A DNA stretch of 64,000 nt from Planctomycetota bacterium (lineage in GTDB: Bacteria > Planctomycetota > Phycisphaerae > Phycisphaerales > UBA1924): positions 29,085 through 93,084 of the forward strand of contig JANRJM010000019.1 of the NCBI GenBank assembly GCA_033763975.1, written 5' to 3'. Below are positions 19,893 to 28,552 of this stretch, one piece after another. The stretch's first letter is position 1. Every line of letters starts with the position of its first letter. Position numbers and translations under genes: made by a program. The notes below the pieces were generated by a model, which was not told the DNA's origin, did not search any database, and was given only the letters and a program-made list of their open reading frames with translations.

Positions 19893-21212
19893 ATGCGGCA
19901 CCACGAAGCACAGTCGAACGGCACGGGGCGCGAGGCCGGATGGTCACGCCGCGACGTCATGAAGATCGCCGGCGCGGTGGCGCTCTCGCCCGCGCTGCTG
20001 CACGCCTCGCCCACGCCCGCCCGCGCGAAGCTCAAGATCGGCCTGGTCGGCTGCGGGGGGCGCGGCACGGGCGCCGCGGTGCAGGCCCTGCGCGCCGACA
20101 GCGACAGCGTGCTCCACGCCGTGGGCGACATCTTTCCGGATCGCATCGCCTCGTGCCTGGGCGGCATCGGCTCGAGCGTGCCGGCGGAGCGCCTCGACGT
20201 GCCCGACGCACGCCGGTTTGTCGGCTTCGACGCCTACCAGAAGGTCATCGACTCGGGTGTCGACGTCGTGCTGCTGTGCACGCACCCGGTGTTCCGCCCC
20301 GCGCACCTCGCCGCGGCGGTGAAGGCCGGAAAGCACGTCTTCGCCGAGAAGCCCATGGCCGTCGATTCGCCCGGCGTGCGATCGGTGCTCGAGAGCGCCG
20401 CGGAAGCGAAGCGCCGGGGGCTGTCGCTGGTCGTGGGGTTCTGCTGGCGGTACAACGACGGCATGCGCGCGACGTTCGAGCAGATCAACGCCGGCGCCCT
20501 GGGCGACCTCGTCAGCGTGCAGACCACGTATCACACCGGCACGCTCTCCAAGAACCCACGCAAGCCCGAGTGGAGCGACCTGGAGTTCCAGTTCCGCAAC
20601 TGGTGGCACTTCACGTGGATCAGCGGCGACCACATCGTCGAGCAGGCGTGCCACAGCATCGACCGCCTCGCCTGGGCCACCGGCGACCGCTGGCCCCAGC
20701 GCGTGATCTGCCTGGGCGGGCGCGCCGCCCGCAGCGGCCCGGAGCACGGCAACGTCTTCGACCACTTCTCCGCGACCTACGAGTACGAGGGCGGCATGCG
20801 CACGCACCACGACTGCCGCCAGATCGACCGCTGCCCGTCCGACAACACCGACTACGTCTGGGGCACCAAGGGCATGGCGGTCGTCAACGGCTGGGCGCCG
20901 ACGTACCACCTCACCGACCGCGCGGGCGGCACGATCTGGAAGTACGCCGGGCCCACCGACCGCGACATGTACCAGGTTGAGCACAACGAACTCTTCGCGT
21001 CGATCCGCGCCGGCACGCCCATCAACGACGCCGAACGCTCGGCCTACTCGACGCTCATGTCGATCATGGCGCGGATGAGCGCCTACACCGGGCAGACGGT
21101 GTCGTGGCAGCAGGCGCTGGAATCCAAGGAAGACCTCACGCCGCGGGAACTCGTGTGGGGCGACTGGCCCACGCCCGAGGTGCCCGTCCCGGGCCGGACG
21201 CGTCTGGTGTAG
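19893..21212 (+). CDS. Gfo/Idh/MocA-family oxidoreductase with Tat signal
   Basis: A 439-aa dehydrogenase-like protein. The N-terminus has a twin-arginine signal (SRRDVMK then a hydrophobic run), as in many planctomycete members of the family. The Rossmann motif is GLVGCGGRGTGAA, the dinucleotide-side EKPMAVDSPG contains the conserved Lys, and WHFTWISGDHIVEQACHSID carries the substrate-domain His. ATG 19893 sits behind GAGGGAG and just ahead of the Tat motif. The exported location with cofactor fits a periplasmic glycoside-cleaving oxidoreductase, together with the fucosidase downstream; this link is inferred. Confidence 0.9.
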   Translation: MRHHEAQSNGTGREAGWSRRDVMKIAGAVALSPALLHASPTPARAKLKIGLVGCGGRGTGAAVQALRADSDSVLHAVGDIFPDRIASCLGGIGSSVPAERLDVPDARRFVGFDAYQKVIDSGVDVVLLCTHPVFRPAHLAAAVKAGKHVFAEKPMAVDSPGVRSVLESAAEAKRRGLSLVVGFCWRYNDGMRATFEQINAGALGDLVSVQTTYHTGTLSKNPRKPEWSDLEFQFRNWWHFTWISGDHIVEQACHSIDRLAWATGDRWPQRVICLGGRAARSGPEHGNVFDHFSATYEYEGGMRTHHDCRQIDRCPSDNTDYVWGTKGMAVVNGWAPTYHLTDRAGGTIWKYAGPTDRDMYQVEHNELFASIRAGTPINDAERSAYSTLMSIMARMSAYTGQTVSWQQALESKEDLTPRELVWGDWPTPEVPVPGRTRLV

Positions 21213-21248
21213 CCCACGCGTCCGCCCGCGCGCCGGTACGCTTGGGCC

Positions 21249-23084
21249 ATGAAGTCAGCCGAAGTCGTGCGTGCGTGCGTCGTCGCGGGCCTGCTGAGCG
21301 TGCTGGCCGCGCCCCCGGAGCCGGCGCGGGCGCAGGCGTCCCCGCCCGCCGAGTCCCCCGCCGCACGCGATGCGCGGATGGAATGGTGGCGCGAGGCGCG
21401 CTTCGGCATGTTCATCCACTGGGGGCTGTACGCGATCCCCGCCGGGCAGTGGGGGGGCACGCGCGCCGGCGGCACGGGCGAGTGGATCCTCACCAACGCG
21501 AAGATCCCCGTCGAGGCCTACGAGCCCCTGCGCGACCGCTTCAACCCGGTGCTCTTCGACGCCGACGCCTGGGTGCGTGCGGCCAAGCGCGCGGGGATGA
21601 AGTACATCGTCATCACCACCAAGCACCACGACGGGTTCGCGCTCTTCGACAGCGCGGGCACCGACTGGGACATCGGCGCGACGCCCTTCAAGCGCGACGT
21701 GCTCAAGGAACTCGCCGCCGCGTGCGAACGCGAGGGCGTGCGCCTCGGGTTCTACTACTCGATCATGGACTGGCATCACCCGGACTACCTCCCCCGGCGC
21801 GGGTGGGAGTCCCGCTCGGCCGACGGCGCCGACCTCGACCGCTACGTCGGCTACATGAAGGGCCAGCTCCGCGAACTGCTGACGAACTACGGGCAGGTCG
21901 GCGTGCTCTGGTTCGACGGCGAGTGGGAGAGCACCTGGACCAGCGAGCGCGGCAAGGACCTCGACGCGTTCGTGCGATCGCTGCAGCCCTCGATACTCGT
22001 GAACAACCGCGTCGACAAGGGTCGCAACGACATGGCCGGGCTCAACCGGGCCGGCGAGTGGGCGGGTGACTTCGGCACGCCCGAGCAGGAGGTGCCGCGG
22101 ACAGGGCTCCCGGGCGTCGACTGGGAATCGTGCATGACGATGAACGACACGTGGGGGTACCGCAGCGACGACCAGAACTGGAAGTCGTCCGCCGAACTCA
22201 TCCGCACGCTGGTCGACGTCGCGAGCAAGGGCGGGAACTACCTGCTGAACGTCGGGCCCACGGCCGACGGGCTCATCCCCGAGGCATCCCTCTCGCGCAT
22301 GGCCGACATCGCGCGATGGATGGACGTGCACGCCGAGTCCATCTACGCCACGAGCGCGGGGCCGTTCAAGAAACTCTCGTGGGGACGCTGCACCGCCAAG
22401 CCCGGCGTGCTGTACCTGCACGTCTTCGACTGGCCCGAAGGCGGCCTGCTCCGCGTCCCCGGGCTCAGCAACGCGCCCGCGGGCGACGCGACGCTTCTTG
22501 GCAGCGAGGCCGCCCTCCCCGTGCGCCGGGTGGATGACGACCTCGTGATCGAACTGCCCGCGACGCCCCCCGACGCGCCGGCGCCGATGCCCGTCCGCGT
22601 TGTGCGCCTGCCCATCGCGGGCGAGCCCGAGGTGACGGTCGTGCTGCCCCGGGCCGACGCCGAGGGCGTGATCGACCTGCGCCCCGAGGACGCCGACATC
22701 ACCGGCTCGCACCTGCGCTACGAGAGCAAGTACGGCGGGTCGCTCGGCTTCTGGACGAACCCCGAGGACGCCGCGTCGTGGACGTTCGACGCCCAGCCCG
22801 GGCAGTACTGGGTCTCGATCGAAGTGTCGTGCACGCCCGAGTTCGCGGGCTCCGAGTTCGTCGTCGAGCTCGGGGGCACCTCGTTCACGGGCGTCGTGCC
22901 GAGCACCGGCGCGTGGGGCACGTTCACCGTCGTGCGCACCGAATCGATCCTGCTCGAGGACGGCGGCCCGACGACGATCACCGTCCGTCCGGGGGGCGAG
23001 TTCCGCGGCGCGCTGATGAACCTCCGCGCGGTGCGCCTGACGTGGGCGCCCGGCGAGGTGCACGAGCCGTTCCCGGTGCGCTGA
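21249..23084 (+). CDS. Secreted alpha-L-fucosidase (GH29) with C-terminal beta domains
   Basis: Hydrolyses terminal alpha-L-fucose from glycans. The 611-aa precursor has a signal peptide (ending ARAQA). The catalytic barrel holds FGMFIHWGLYAIP near residue 50, YIVITTKHHDGFALF and the nucleophile Asp in VGVLWFDGEWE (about residue 220). After the barrel come two beta-rich parts, the last (about 480-605) resembling a carbohydrate-binding module. The general acid is not obvious by eye. It closes the carbohydrate cluster. Its last 107 bp overlap the end of the opposing acetyltransferase gene. Confidence 0.93.
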   Translation: MKSAEVVRACVVAGLLSVLAAPPEPARAQASPPAESPAARDARMEWWREARFGMFIHWGLYAIPAGQWGGTRAGGTGEWILTNAKIPVEAYEPLRDRFNPVLFDADAWVRAAKRAGMKYIVITTKHHDGFALFDSAGTDWDIGATPFKRDVLKELAAACEREGVRLGFYYSIMDWHHPDYLPRRGWESRSADGADLDRYVGYMKGQLRELLTNYGQVGVLWFDGEWESTWTSERGKDLDAFVRSLQPSILVNNRVDKGRNDMAGLNRAGEWAGDFGTPEQEVPRTGLPGVDWESCMTMNDTWGYRSDDQNWKSSAELIRTLVDVASKGGNYLLNVGPTADGLIPEASLSRMADIARWMDVHAESIYATSAGPFKKLSWGRCTAKPGVLYLHVFDWPEGGLLRVPGLSNAPAGDATLLGSEAALPVRRVDDDLVIELPATPPDAPAPMPVRVVRLPIAGEPEVTVVLPRADAEGVIDLRPEDADITGSHLRYESKYGGSLGFWTNPEDAASWTFDAQPGQYWVSIEVSCTPEFAGSEFVVELGGTSFTGVVPSTGAWGTFTVVRTESILLEDGGPTTITVRPGGEFRGALMNLRAVRLTWAPGEVHEPFPVR

Positions 23085-23718
23085 GCGCGTTCCAGTCCTC
23101 GATGGTCATCGCCCAGCGTTCGTGGTCGCGCCACGCGCCGTTGATGCGGAGGTACCGCAGCGACAGCCCCTCGAGACGGAACCCCGCCGCCCGCACCAGC
23201 GCGATCGACGCGACGTTCTGCGGGATGATGTTCGCCTCGACGCGGTGCAGGCGCAGGTCCTGGAACGCGTGCGCCAGCACCGTCCGGAGCGCGTCGGCCA
23301 TGTACCCGCGCCGGGTGAACGGCGCGCCGATCCAGTACCCCGCGACCGCGTTCTGGAACGGGCCCCGGAAGACCTGGTTCAGGCTCACCTGCCCCACGAT
23401 GCCGCCGCTGTCCTTCGCGCAGATGAGATACCGCCGGCTGTGCTCGGTGTCGCACGTGGAGAGCAGTTTCCCGAACAGAATGTCGGCCGGGGGCGGCTCG
23501 TCCATGCCCGGGGGCGTCGGATCCCATGGCAGCAGGTGCCGCTCGCTGATTTCGCGCAGTTTGACCCATTCGTCTCGGTCGGCGCCGGTGGGCAGGCGGA
23601 GAAACGTGAGTTCGCCGACACACGCGGCACGGGCGAGGCCACGGACCGCCGGGGCCGGCCCCTTGGGCGCCGGCCGCGTGGGCGCGGCGTCGCGAGCCGG
23701 GCGCGTCGAACGGGGCAT
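22978..23718 (-). CDS. GNAT-family N-acetyltransferase (RimJ/RimL-like)
   Basis: A 246-aa acetyl-CoA-dependent transferase. Visible family parts are VGQVSLNQVFRGPFQNAVAGYWI, the acetyl-CoA loop APFTRRGYMADALRTVLAHAF, and VEANIIPQNVASIALVRAAGF, characteristic of the ribosomal-protein acetyltransferase branch. ATG 23718 is preferred; a GTG lies 9 bp upstream. It follows guaA after 13 bp and may share its transcript. The final 35 residues (Arg/Ala/Pro-rich) are encoded antisense to the fucosidase end. Confidence 0.87.
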   Translation of the reverse strand: MPRSTRPARDAAPTRPAPKGPAPAVRGLARAACVGELTFLRLPTGADRDEWVKLREISERHLLPWDPTPPGMDEPPPADILFGKLLSTCDTEHSRRYLICAKDSGGIVGQVSLNQVFRGPFQNAVAGYWIGAPFTRRGYMADALRTVLAHAFQDLRLHRVEANIIPQNVASIALVRAAGFRLEGLSLRYLRINGAWRDHERWAMTIEDWNALSAPGTARAPRRAPTSGAPRGGSSARRGTRPPDGR

Positions 23719-23731
23719 GCGCGCCACCGGA

Positions 23732-25348
23732 TCACTCCCACTCGATCGTCGCGGGGGGCTTGCTGCTGATGTCGTACACCACCCGGTTCACCCCGCGCAC
23801 CTCGTTGATGATGCGGCTGCTGATCCTCGCCAGCACGTCGTACGGGATGCGCGACCAGTCGGCGGTCATGAAGTCCTCGGTCTCCACCGCCCGCACCGCG
23901 ATGGTGTTCTCGTACGTGCGCCCGTCGCCCATCACGCCCACGCTCTGCACGGGCAGCAGCACCGCGAAGACCTGGCTCGTCTTGCGGTACAGGTCCGCCG
24001 CGACGATCTCTTCCAGCAAAATCTCGTCCGCCGGCCGAAGCACCTCGAGGCGTTCACGCGTCACCTCGCCCAGCACGCGCACCGCGAGCCCCGGGCCGGG
24101 GAACGGGTGGCGCCACACGAGCTGATCCGGCAGGCCCAGCACGCTGCCGAGCTTGCGCACCTCGTCCTTGAAGAGTTCCCGCAGGGGCTCCACGAGCGTG
24201 AACCCAAGCTCCGCCGGCAGCCCGCCGACGTTATGGTGCAGCTTGATGCCCGCGGCCGTGCCGGCGTGCCCGTGCCCGCTCTCGATGACGTCCGGGTAGA
24301 GCGTGCCCTGCGCGAGGCACGTGGCCCCGGGGATCCGCGTCGCCTGCGCCTTGAAGACCTCGATGAACCGGTGCCCGATCCGACGGCGCTTCTCCTGCGG
24401 GTCTGTCACCCCCGCGAGGTCCGCCAGGAACGCCTCGCCCGCGTCGGCCACCCGCAGATCGATCCGGAAGTGATCGCGGAACGTGGTCTCCACCAGCGCC
24501 CGCTCGCCCTTGCGCAGCAGCCCCGTGTCCACGAACACGCAGTGCAGGCGATCGCCGATCGCCTTGTGCAGCAGCGCCGCCGTCACCGCCGAGTCCACGC
24601 CCCCCGACAGCCCGCAGATGACGTGCGCGTCGCCCACGCTCGAGCGGACCTGCGCCGCGGCCCGCTCCGCGAAGTCGCTCATCCGCCAACTGCCCGTGCA
24701 CCCGCACACCTCGTAGAGAAAGTTCCGCAGCAGGTCCACGCCGTGCGGCGTGTGCGTCACCTCCGGGTGGAACTGCACGCCATAGAACAAGCGCCCGCCG
24801 ACGGCGCTCCGCACCGCGGCGAGGGGGCACGTGGGCGTCGAGGCAAGCACCACGAACGCGCCGACGTCGTCGCGCACCTGGTCGCCGTGCGACATCCACA
24901 CCGTCGTGCGGTCCGGCACGCCGTTGAACAGCGGATCGCGCGTGCCCAGCGAGAGGTGGGCGCGCCCGAACTCGCGCCGGTCCGACGCCGCAACGTCCGC
25001 GCCGAAGGCCTTGGCCGCCAACTGCAGCCCGTAGCACACGCCCAGCACCGGCACGCCGAGATCGAAGATCGCCGCGTCGCACGTCGGGGCGCCCGCGTCG
25101 TAGACGCTGGCGGGCCCGCCCGACAGGATGATGCCCTTGGGACGCAGCGCGCGCAGTTCGCCGGGCGTGATGTCCGGGCGTACCAGCAGCGAGAAGACGC
25201 CCGCCTCGCGCACGCGCCGGGCGATCAGTTGGGCCGTCTGACCGCCAAAGTCCAGGACGGGCACGATCTCGCGCGTGTCATCGCGCGCGGCGAGGCCCGG
25301 GGCGGGTGAGGGCGGATGAACGACTGCGGGCTGTGGGGTGCTGCTCAT
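23732..25348 (-). CDS. guaA: GMP synthase (glutamine-hydrolysing)
   Basis: Converts XMP to GMP with glutamine and ATP, the last step of guanine nucleotide synthesis. 538 aa, close to the E. coli length of 525. The N-terminal amidotransferase has the nucleophile Cys in GVCYGLQL and the His/Glu pair in QFHPEVTHT; the ATP-pyrophosphatase domain has the P-loop LSGGVDSAV; the C-terminal dimerisation domain includes [11 protein letters not shown] and ends IEWE. ATG 25348 was chosen; upstream in-frame codons do not look conserved. The first 25 residues are a Pro/Ala-rich extension. Confidence 0.96.
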   Translation of the reverse strand: MSSTPQPAVVHPPSPAPGLAARDDTREIVPVLDFGGQTAQLIARRVREAGVFSLLVRPDITPGELRALRPKGIILSGGPASVYDAGAPTCDAAIFDLGVPVLGVCYGLQLAAKAFGADVAASDRREFGRAHLSLGTRDPLFNGVPDRTTVWMSHGDQVRDDVGAFVVLASTPTCPLAAVRSAVGGRLFYGVQFHPEVTHTPHGVDLLRNFLYEVCGCTGSWRMSDFAERAAAQVRSSVGDAHVICGLSGGVDSAVTAALLHKAIGDRLHCVFVDTGLLRKGERALVETTFRDHFRIDLRVADAGEAFLADLAGVTDPQEKRRRIGHRFIEVFKAQATRIPGATCLAQGTLYPDVIESGHGHAGTAAGIKLHHNVGGLPAELGFTLVEPLRELFKDEVRKLGSVLGLPDQLVWRHPFPGPGLAVRVLGEVTRERLEVLRPADEILLEEIVAADLYRKTSQVFAVLLPVQSVGVMGDGRTYENTIAVRAVETEDFMTADWSRIPYDVLARISSRIINEVRGVNRVVYDISSKPPATIEWE

Positions 25349-25445
25349 GGGCGCCGACCGGCATCCTCCAAGGCGAGCCGGAACCATAGTCCGTCGCCGC
25401 CTGTCGGTTGAGGGCGGCGTTCGGCCGCACGCGTAGACTGAGGAC

Positions 25446-25781
25446 GTGACGATCCCGCGTGCCGTCCTTCTGTGGGTGCTGGTGCCCGGCTGCGCCGCGA
25501 GCGTGCGCCCCGACTTCAACTCGCCCGACCCGGCGGCCCGCAACGCCGCCATCATCGAGGCCTACGCCGCCCGCGACGACAAGGCCATCCCCGACCTGGT
25601 CCGCATGCTCGACAGCGACGACCCCGCCACCCGCCTCCTGGCCATCCGCACGCTCGAGTCGCTGACCGGGACGCGTCTCGGGTACGATCCCGCGGCCCCG
25701 TCATTCGAGCGCGAGCCCGCCGTCCGTGCGTGGGCCGAGCGCGTCGCGGGGGGACGCCCGGACGGGATGAGTGCACCGTGA
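25446..25781 (+). CDS. Small HEAT-repeat-like lipoprotein
   Basis: A 111-aa protein from GTG 25446. The short signal ends LVPGC, a plausible lipobox. A single HEAT-like helix pair follows ([42 protein letters not shown]). The stop overlaps the GTG of the RsbW-like gene by 4 bp, so it is the first gene of the operon leading to MlaE. Function unknown; a membrane anchor for the signalling pair would be speculation. Confidence 0.72.
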   Translation: MTIPRAVLLWVLVPGCAASVRPDFNSPDPAARNAAIIEAYAARDDKAIPDLVRMLDSDDPATRLLAIRTLESLTGTRLGYDPAAPSFEREPAVRAWAERVAGGRPDGMSAP

Positions 25782-26236
25782 GCGAACGCCCCGACCTGCG
25801 CGTAGAGATGGTGAGCAACCCCCGCTACCTGTGCGCACTGCGCGAACTCATGATCTCGATGTCGCGCCAGCTCGACTTCACCGAGACGCAGTGCTCGCAG
25901 ATCGCCCTCGCGGTCGACGAGGCCGTCACGAACATCATCCGCCACGGGTACGCCGGGCGCACCGACCGCCCGATCGTCGTCGCGGTGATGCCCTTCCGCG
26001 ACGTCGCCCGGGGCGAGGGCGTGCGCATCGTCATCGAGGACGAGGCCCGGCAGGTCGACCCCAGCACCATCCGCGGGCGCGATCTCGCCGACATCCGCCC
26101 CGGCGGGCTGGGCGTGCACATCATCCGTGAAGTGATGGACGACGTCGCGTACGAGCGTCGAGGCGCCGCGGGGATGCGGCTGACCCTGGTGAAGATCCGT
26201 CAGCCGAGCGCACCGGCCCGCGCCGCCTGCCCGTGA
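25778..26236 (+). CDS. RsbW/SpoIIAB-like ATP-binding serine kinase
   Basis: A 152-aa GHKL-fold protein of the anti-sigma kinase family. The N box is ALAVDEAVTNIIRHGY, the G1 region IVIEDEARQVDP and the G2 region RPGGLGVHIIREVMD. In Gram-positives such proteins phosphorylate STAS antagonists and hold sigma factors; here a STAS gene follows after 7 bp, which fits a kinase/antagonist pair. No sigma factor gene is adjacent. GTG 25778 overlaps the upstream stop. Confidence 0.9.
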   Translation: MSERPDLRVEMVSNPRYLCALRELMISMSRQLDFTETQCSQIALAVDEAVTNIIRHGYAGRTDRPIVVAVMPFRDVARGEGVRIVIEDEARQVDPSTIRGRDLADIRPGGLGVHIIREVMDDVAYERRGAAGMRLTLVKIRQPSAPARAACP

Positions 26237-26243
26237 GGGACCC

Positions 26244-26594
26244 ATGTCCGACCGACCGACCATCGCCGTCTCCCTCTCTCGCCACGCCACCGGCGCCGTG
26301 GTCGTGTCCGCCAAAGGCGACATCGCCTACCACGAAGCGCCCGAGTACCGCACCTACCTGCGCCAGGCCTTCGACCAGCGGCCCACCCGCGTCGTCGCCG
26401 ACCTCTCCGGCGTGCCCTACATGGCCACCCCCGGCCTCGCCACGCTCGTCGAGGCCCTCCAGATCTCCAAGAAGTCCGGCACGCCCCTCGTCCTGAGCGG
26501 GCTCACCGAGCGTGTCCGCGCGATCTTCGAGATCGCGCGCCTGCACACCGTCTTCCGTATCGCGTCCGACGTTGACGCCGCGCTCCAGGGGTGA
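26244..26594 (+). CDS. STAS-domain protein (anti-sigma antagonist or MlaB-like)
   Basis: A 116-aa STAS-fold protein. The site normally holding the phosphorylated Ser reads YMATPGLATLVEAL, with Thr in place of the first Ser. This T-x-G-L-A pattern also resembles MlaB, the STAS subunit of the Mla lipid transporter, and the very next gene (3 bp on) is an MlaE permease. It may thus be the STAS partner of the transporter, a substrate of the RsbW-like kinase, or both. Confidence 0.88.
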   Translation: MSDRPTIAVSLSRHATGAVVVSAKGDIAYHEAPEYRTYLRQAFDQRPTRVVADLSGVPYMATPGLATLVEALQISKKSGTPLVLSGLTERVRAIFEIARLHTVFRIASDVDAALQG

Positions 26595-26597
26595 CGC

Positions 26598-27452
26598 ATG
26601 GCGACGCCTCCGCCCAGCCCCGCGCCCGCGCCCTTCTGGCGAAAGCCGTTCCTCGCGCCCCTGGCCTTCCTGGGCGCCCGCGTCCTCACCGCGCTCGACC
26701 AGATCGGCGCGTGCGTCTTCCTGCTCGCCGAGGCCATGCTCTGGGCGGTGCGCTCCGTCACCCGCCGCCGCGTGCGCATCGGGCGTCCGGCGATCATCAC
26801 GCAGATGGTGCGCATCGGCGCGAGGTCGGTCTTCATCGTCGCGCTCGTGTCGTCGGCGGTGGGGCTCATCCTCGCCTTCCAGCTCTCGCCTCCGCTCGAC
26901 CAGTTCGGGCAGAAGGAACTGGTCGCGAACATCATCGCCGTCGCCGTGCTGCGCGAGCTGGGGCCCCTCATCGGCGCGATCGTGCTCACCGGGTTCGCGG
27001 GCGCCTCCATCGCCGCCGAGATCGGCACCATGGTCGTCGGCGAGGAAGTCGAAGCCCTAGAGGCCCACGCCCTCGACCCCGTGCGCTTCCTCGTGGTGCC
27101 CCGCGTCATCGCCTCTGTGCTCAGCATGACCGTCCTCGCGGTGCTGGCCAGCGTGGTCTCGATCCTCTCCGCCCTGGCGATCTCCGTCGCCGTCCTCGAG
27201 ATCCCCGCCACCACCTTCATCAACAACATGCTCACCCAGGCCAAGGTCGTGGACTTCATGACCGGCACCAGCAAGGGCGCCGTCTTCGGGCTCCTCATCG
27301 GCGTCATCGCCTGCGCGAACGGCCTGCGGGTCACGGGCGGGGCCGCCGGCGTCGGGCGTGCCACCACGGGCACCGTCGTCCAGTGCGTCGTCGCGATCGT
27401 CATCGCCGACCTGGCGTTCACCGCGGTCTTCTACGCCCTGAAACTCTTCTGA
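26598..27452 (+). CDS. MlaE-family ABC permease (lipid asymmetry/MCE transport)
   Basis: A 284-aa inner-membrane permease of the MlaE/YrbE family that moves phospholipids between membranes with an MlaF ATPase and an MCE protein. It has five to six helices with ELGPLIGAIVLTGFAGASIAAEIGTM, the family's most conserved stretch, beginning near residue 115. The likely ATPase partner, an MlaF-like gene, is at 38681, 11 kb away; no MCE-domain gene is in the window. It ends the lipoprotein/RsbW/STAS operon. Confidence 0.9.
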   Translation: MATPPPSPAPAPFWRKPFLAPLAFLGARVLTALDQIGACVFLLAEAMLWAVRSVTRRRVRIGRPAIITQMVRIGARSVFIVALVSSAVGLILAFQLSPPLDQFGQKELVANIIAVAVLRELGPLIGAIVLTGFAGASIAAEIGTMVVGEEVEALEAHALDPVRFLVVPRVIASVLSMTVLAVLASVVSILSALAISVAVLEIPATTFINNMLTQAKVVDFMTGTSKGAVFGLLIGVIACANGLRVTGGAAGVGRATTGTVVQCVVAIVIADLAFTAVFYALKLF

Positions 27453-27509
27453 GCCCGGGCCCGGCCCGCGCCCCTGACCCCGCCGATGTCTCGCTACCAT
27501 CGCCCTCGC

Positions 27510-28019
27510 ATGGCGAAACGCGTGCCGCAAGTTCCGGAGGTCGTGGTCGTGGTCAGCCGCTACAACGCGGCGGTGACCGATCGCCTGCTCGACGGCGCAC
27601 GGGCCGCCTTCGACGCCCGCGCTGATGATCGCTGGGCGCTGCGCGTCGTCGAGGCGCCGGGCGCCTTTGAGATCCCCGTGCTCTGCCTCGCCGCCGCCTC
27701 GCTCGAGCACACCGAGGGCGTGCTGGCCCTGGGCTGCATCATCAAGGGCGAGACGATCCACGACCGCGTGCTGGCCGACGCCGTCACCGGCGCGCTGCTG
27801 GACATCATGCTCCGCACGGGCGTGCCCGTCTCGCTGGGCGTGCTCACCGTCAACACCGCCGCGCAGGCCCGCGCCCGCGCGGGCGGACGCCTGGGCAACA
27901 AGGGCGCCGAATCCATGGAGGCGCTCCTCGACACCATGCGCACGCTGCGCGCGCTGGCCAGCGGCGAGGCGGCGCCCGCCTCGCCCGCGCGCCCCGACAA
28001 GTCGCGGAGGCGCCGGTGA
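27510..28019 (+). CDS. ribH: 6,7-dimethyl-8-ribityllumazine synthase
   Basis: Penultimate enzyme of riboflavin synthesis, joining ribitylaminouracil with dihydroxybutanone phosphate. 169 aa from ATG 27510. Family motifs: VVVVSRYNAAVTDRLLDGA, VEAPGAFEIPV, GCIIKGETIHD with the catalytic His, and SLGVLTVNTAAQA with the N-K-G-A-E segment after it. The Arg/Lys-rich tail after residue 155 is extra. The stop overlaps the GTG of nusB by 4 bp; the ribH-nusB order is widespread in bacteria. Confidence 0.94.
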   Translation: MAKRVPQVPEVVVVVSRYNAAVTDRLLDGARAAFDARADDRWALRVVEAPGAFEIPVLCLAAASLEHTEGVLALGCIIKGETIHDRVLADAVTGALLDIMLRTGVPVSLGVLTVNTAAQARARAGGRLGNKGAESMEALLDTMRTLRALASGEAAPASPARPDKSRRRR

Positions 28020-28552
28020 CCCAGCCGGACCCCGCCCGCATCGCCGGCTTCGACGCCCTGCTCCAACTCCCGGGCACGGCCGACAGCGCCGGCCTCGCGA
28101 TCGTCGAAGCCCTCAGCCCCGTCGAGCGAGATCGCGCGTTCAACATCGCCGCCCGCCGGCTCGCCTTCCAGCTCCTCTTCGAGATCGACGCCGGCGCCAC
28201 GCCCCCCGACGCCCTCGAGCAGCGCCTCGCCCGCGTGGAAGGACTCGGCCCGGTGCTCCACGAGCGGGTGCTCGCGATGGTCCGCGGCTCCTACGACGCG
28301 CGCGCCGCGGCCGACGCCGAGTTCGTCCAACTCGCCCCCGACTGGCCCACGCACCGCCAGCCCGCCGTCGACCGTGCGATCCTCCGCCTCGCGCACCACG
28401 AACTCACGCTGGGCCAGACACCCGGCGCGGTCGTCGTGAACGAGGCCGTCGAGCTCGCGCGCCACTACAGCACCGAGAAATCCCCGTCGTTCGTCAACGC
28501 GCTCCTCGACCGCGTGCTGAAGCGCCTGTCCGGCCCCGCGGAGGCGCGCTGA
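28016..28552 (+). CDS. nusB: Transcription antitermination factor NusB
   Basis: Helical RNA-binding protein that joins the rRNA antitermination complex with NusE. 178 aa from GTG 28016; the first 40 residues are an extension. The core begins ARRLAFQLLFEID and ends with the signature VVNEAVELARHYSTEKSPSF followed by VNALLDRVLKRL. Start overlaps ribH and the stop is directly followed by GTG of ftsY (28553), giving a compact ribH-nusB-ftsY operon. Confidence 0.92.
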   Translation: MTQPDPARIAGFDALLQLPGTADSAGLAIVEALSPVERDRAFNIAARRLAFQLLFEIDAGATPPDALEQRLARVEGLGPVLHERVLAMVRGSYDARAAADAEFVQLAPDWPTHRQPAVDRAILRLAHHELTLGQTPGAVVVNEAVELARHYSTEKSPSFVNALLDRVLKRLSGPAEAR

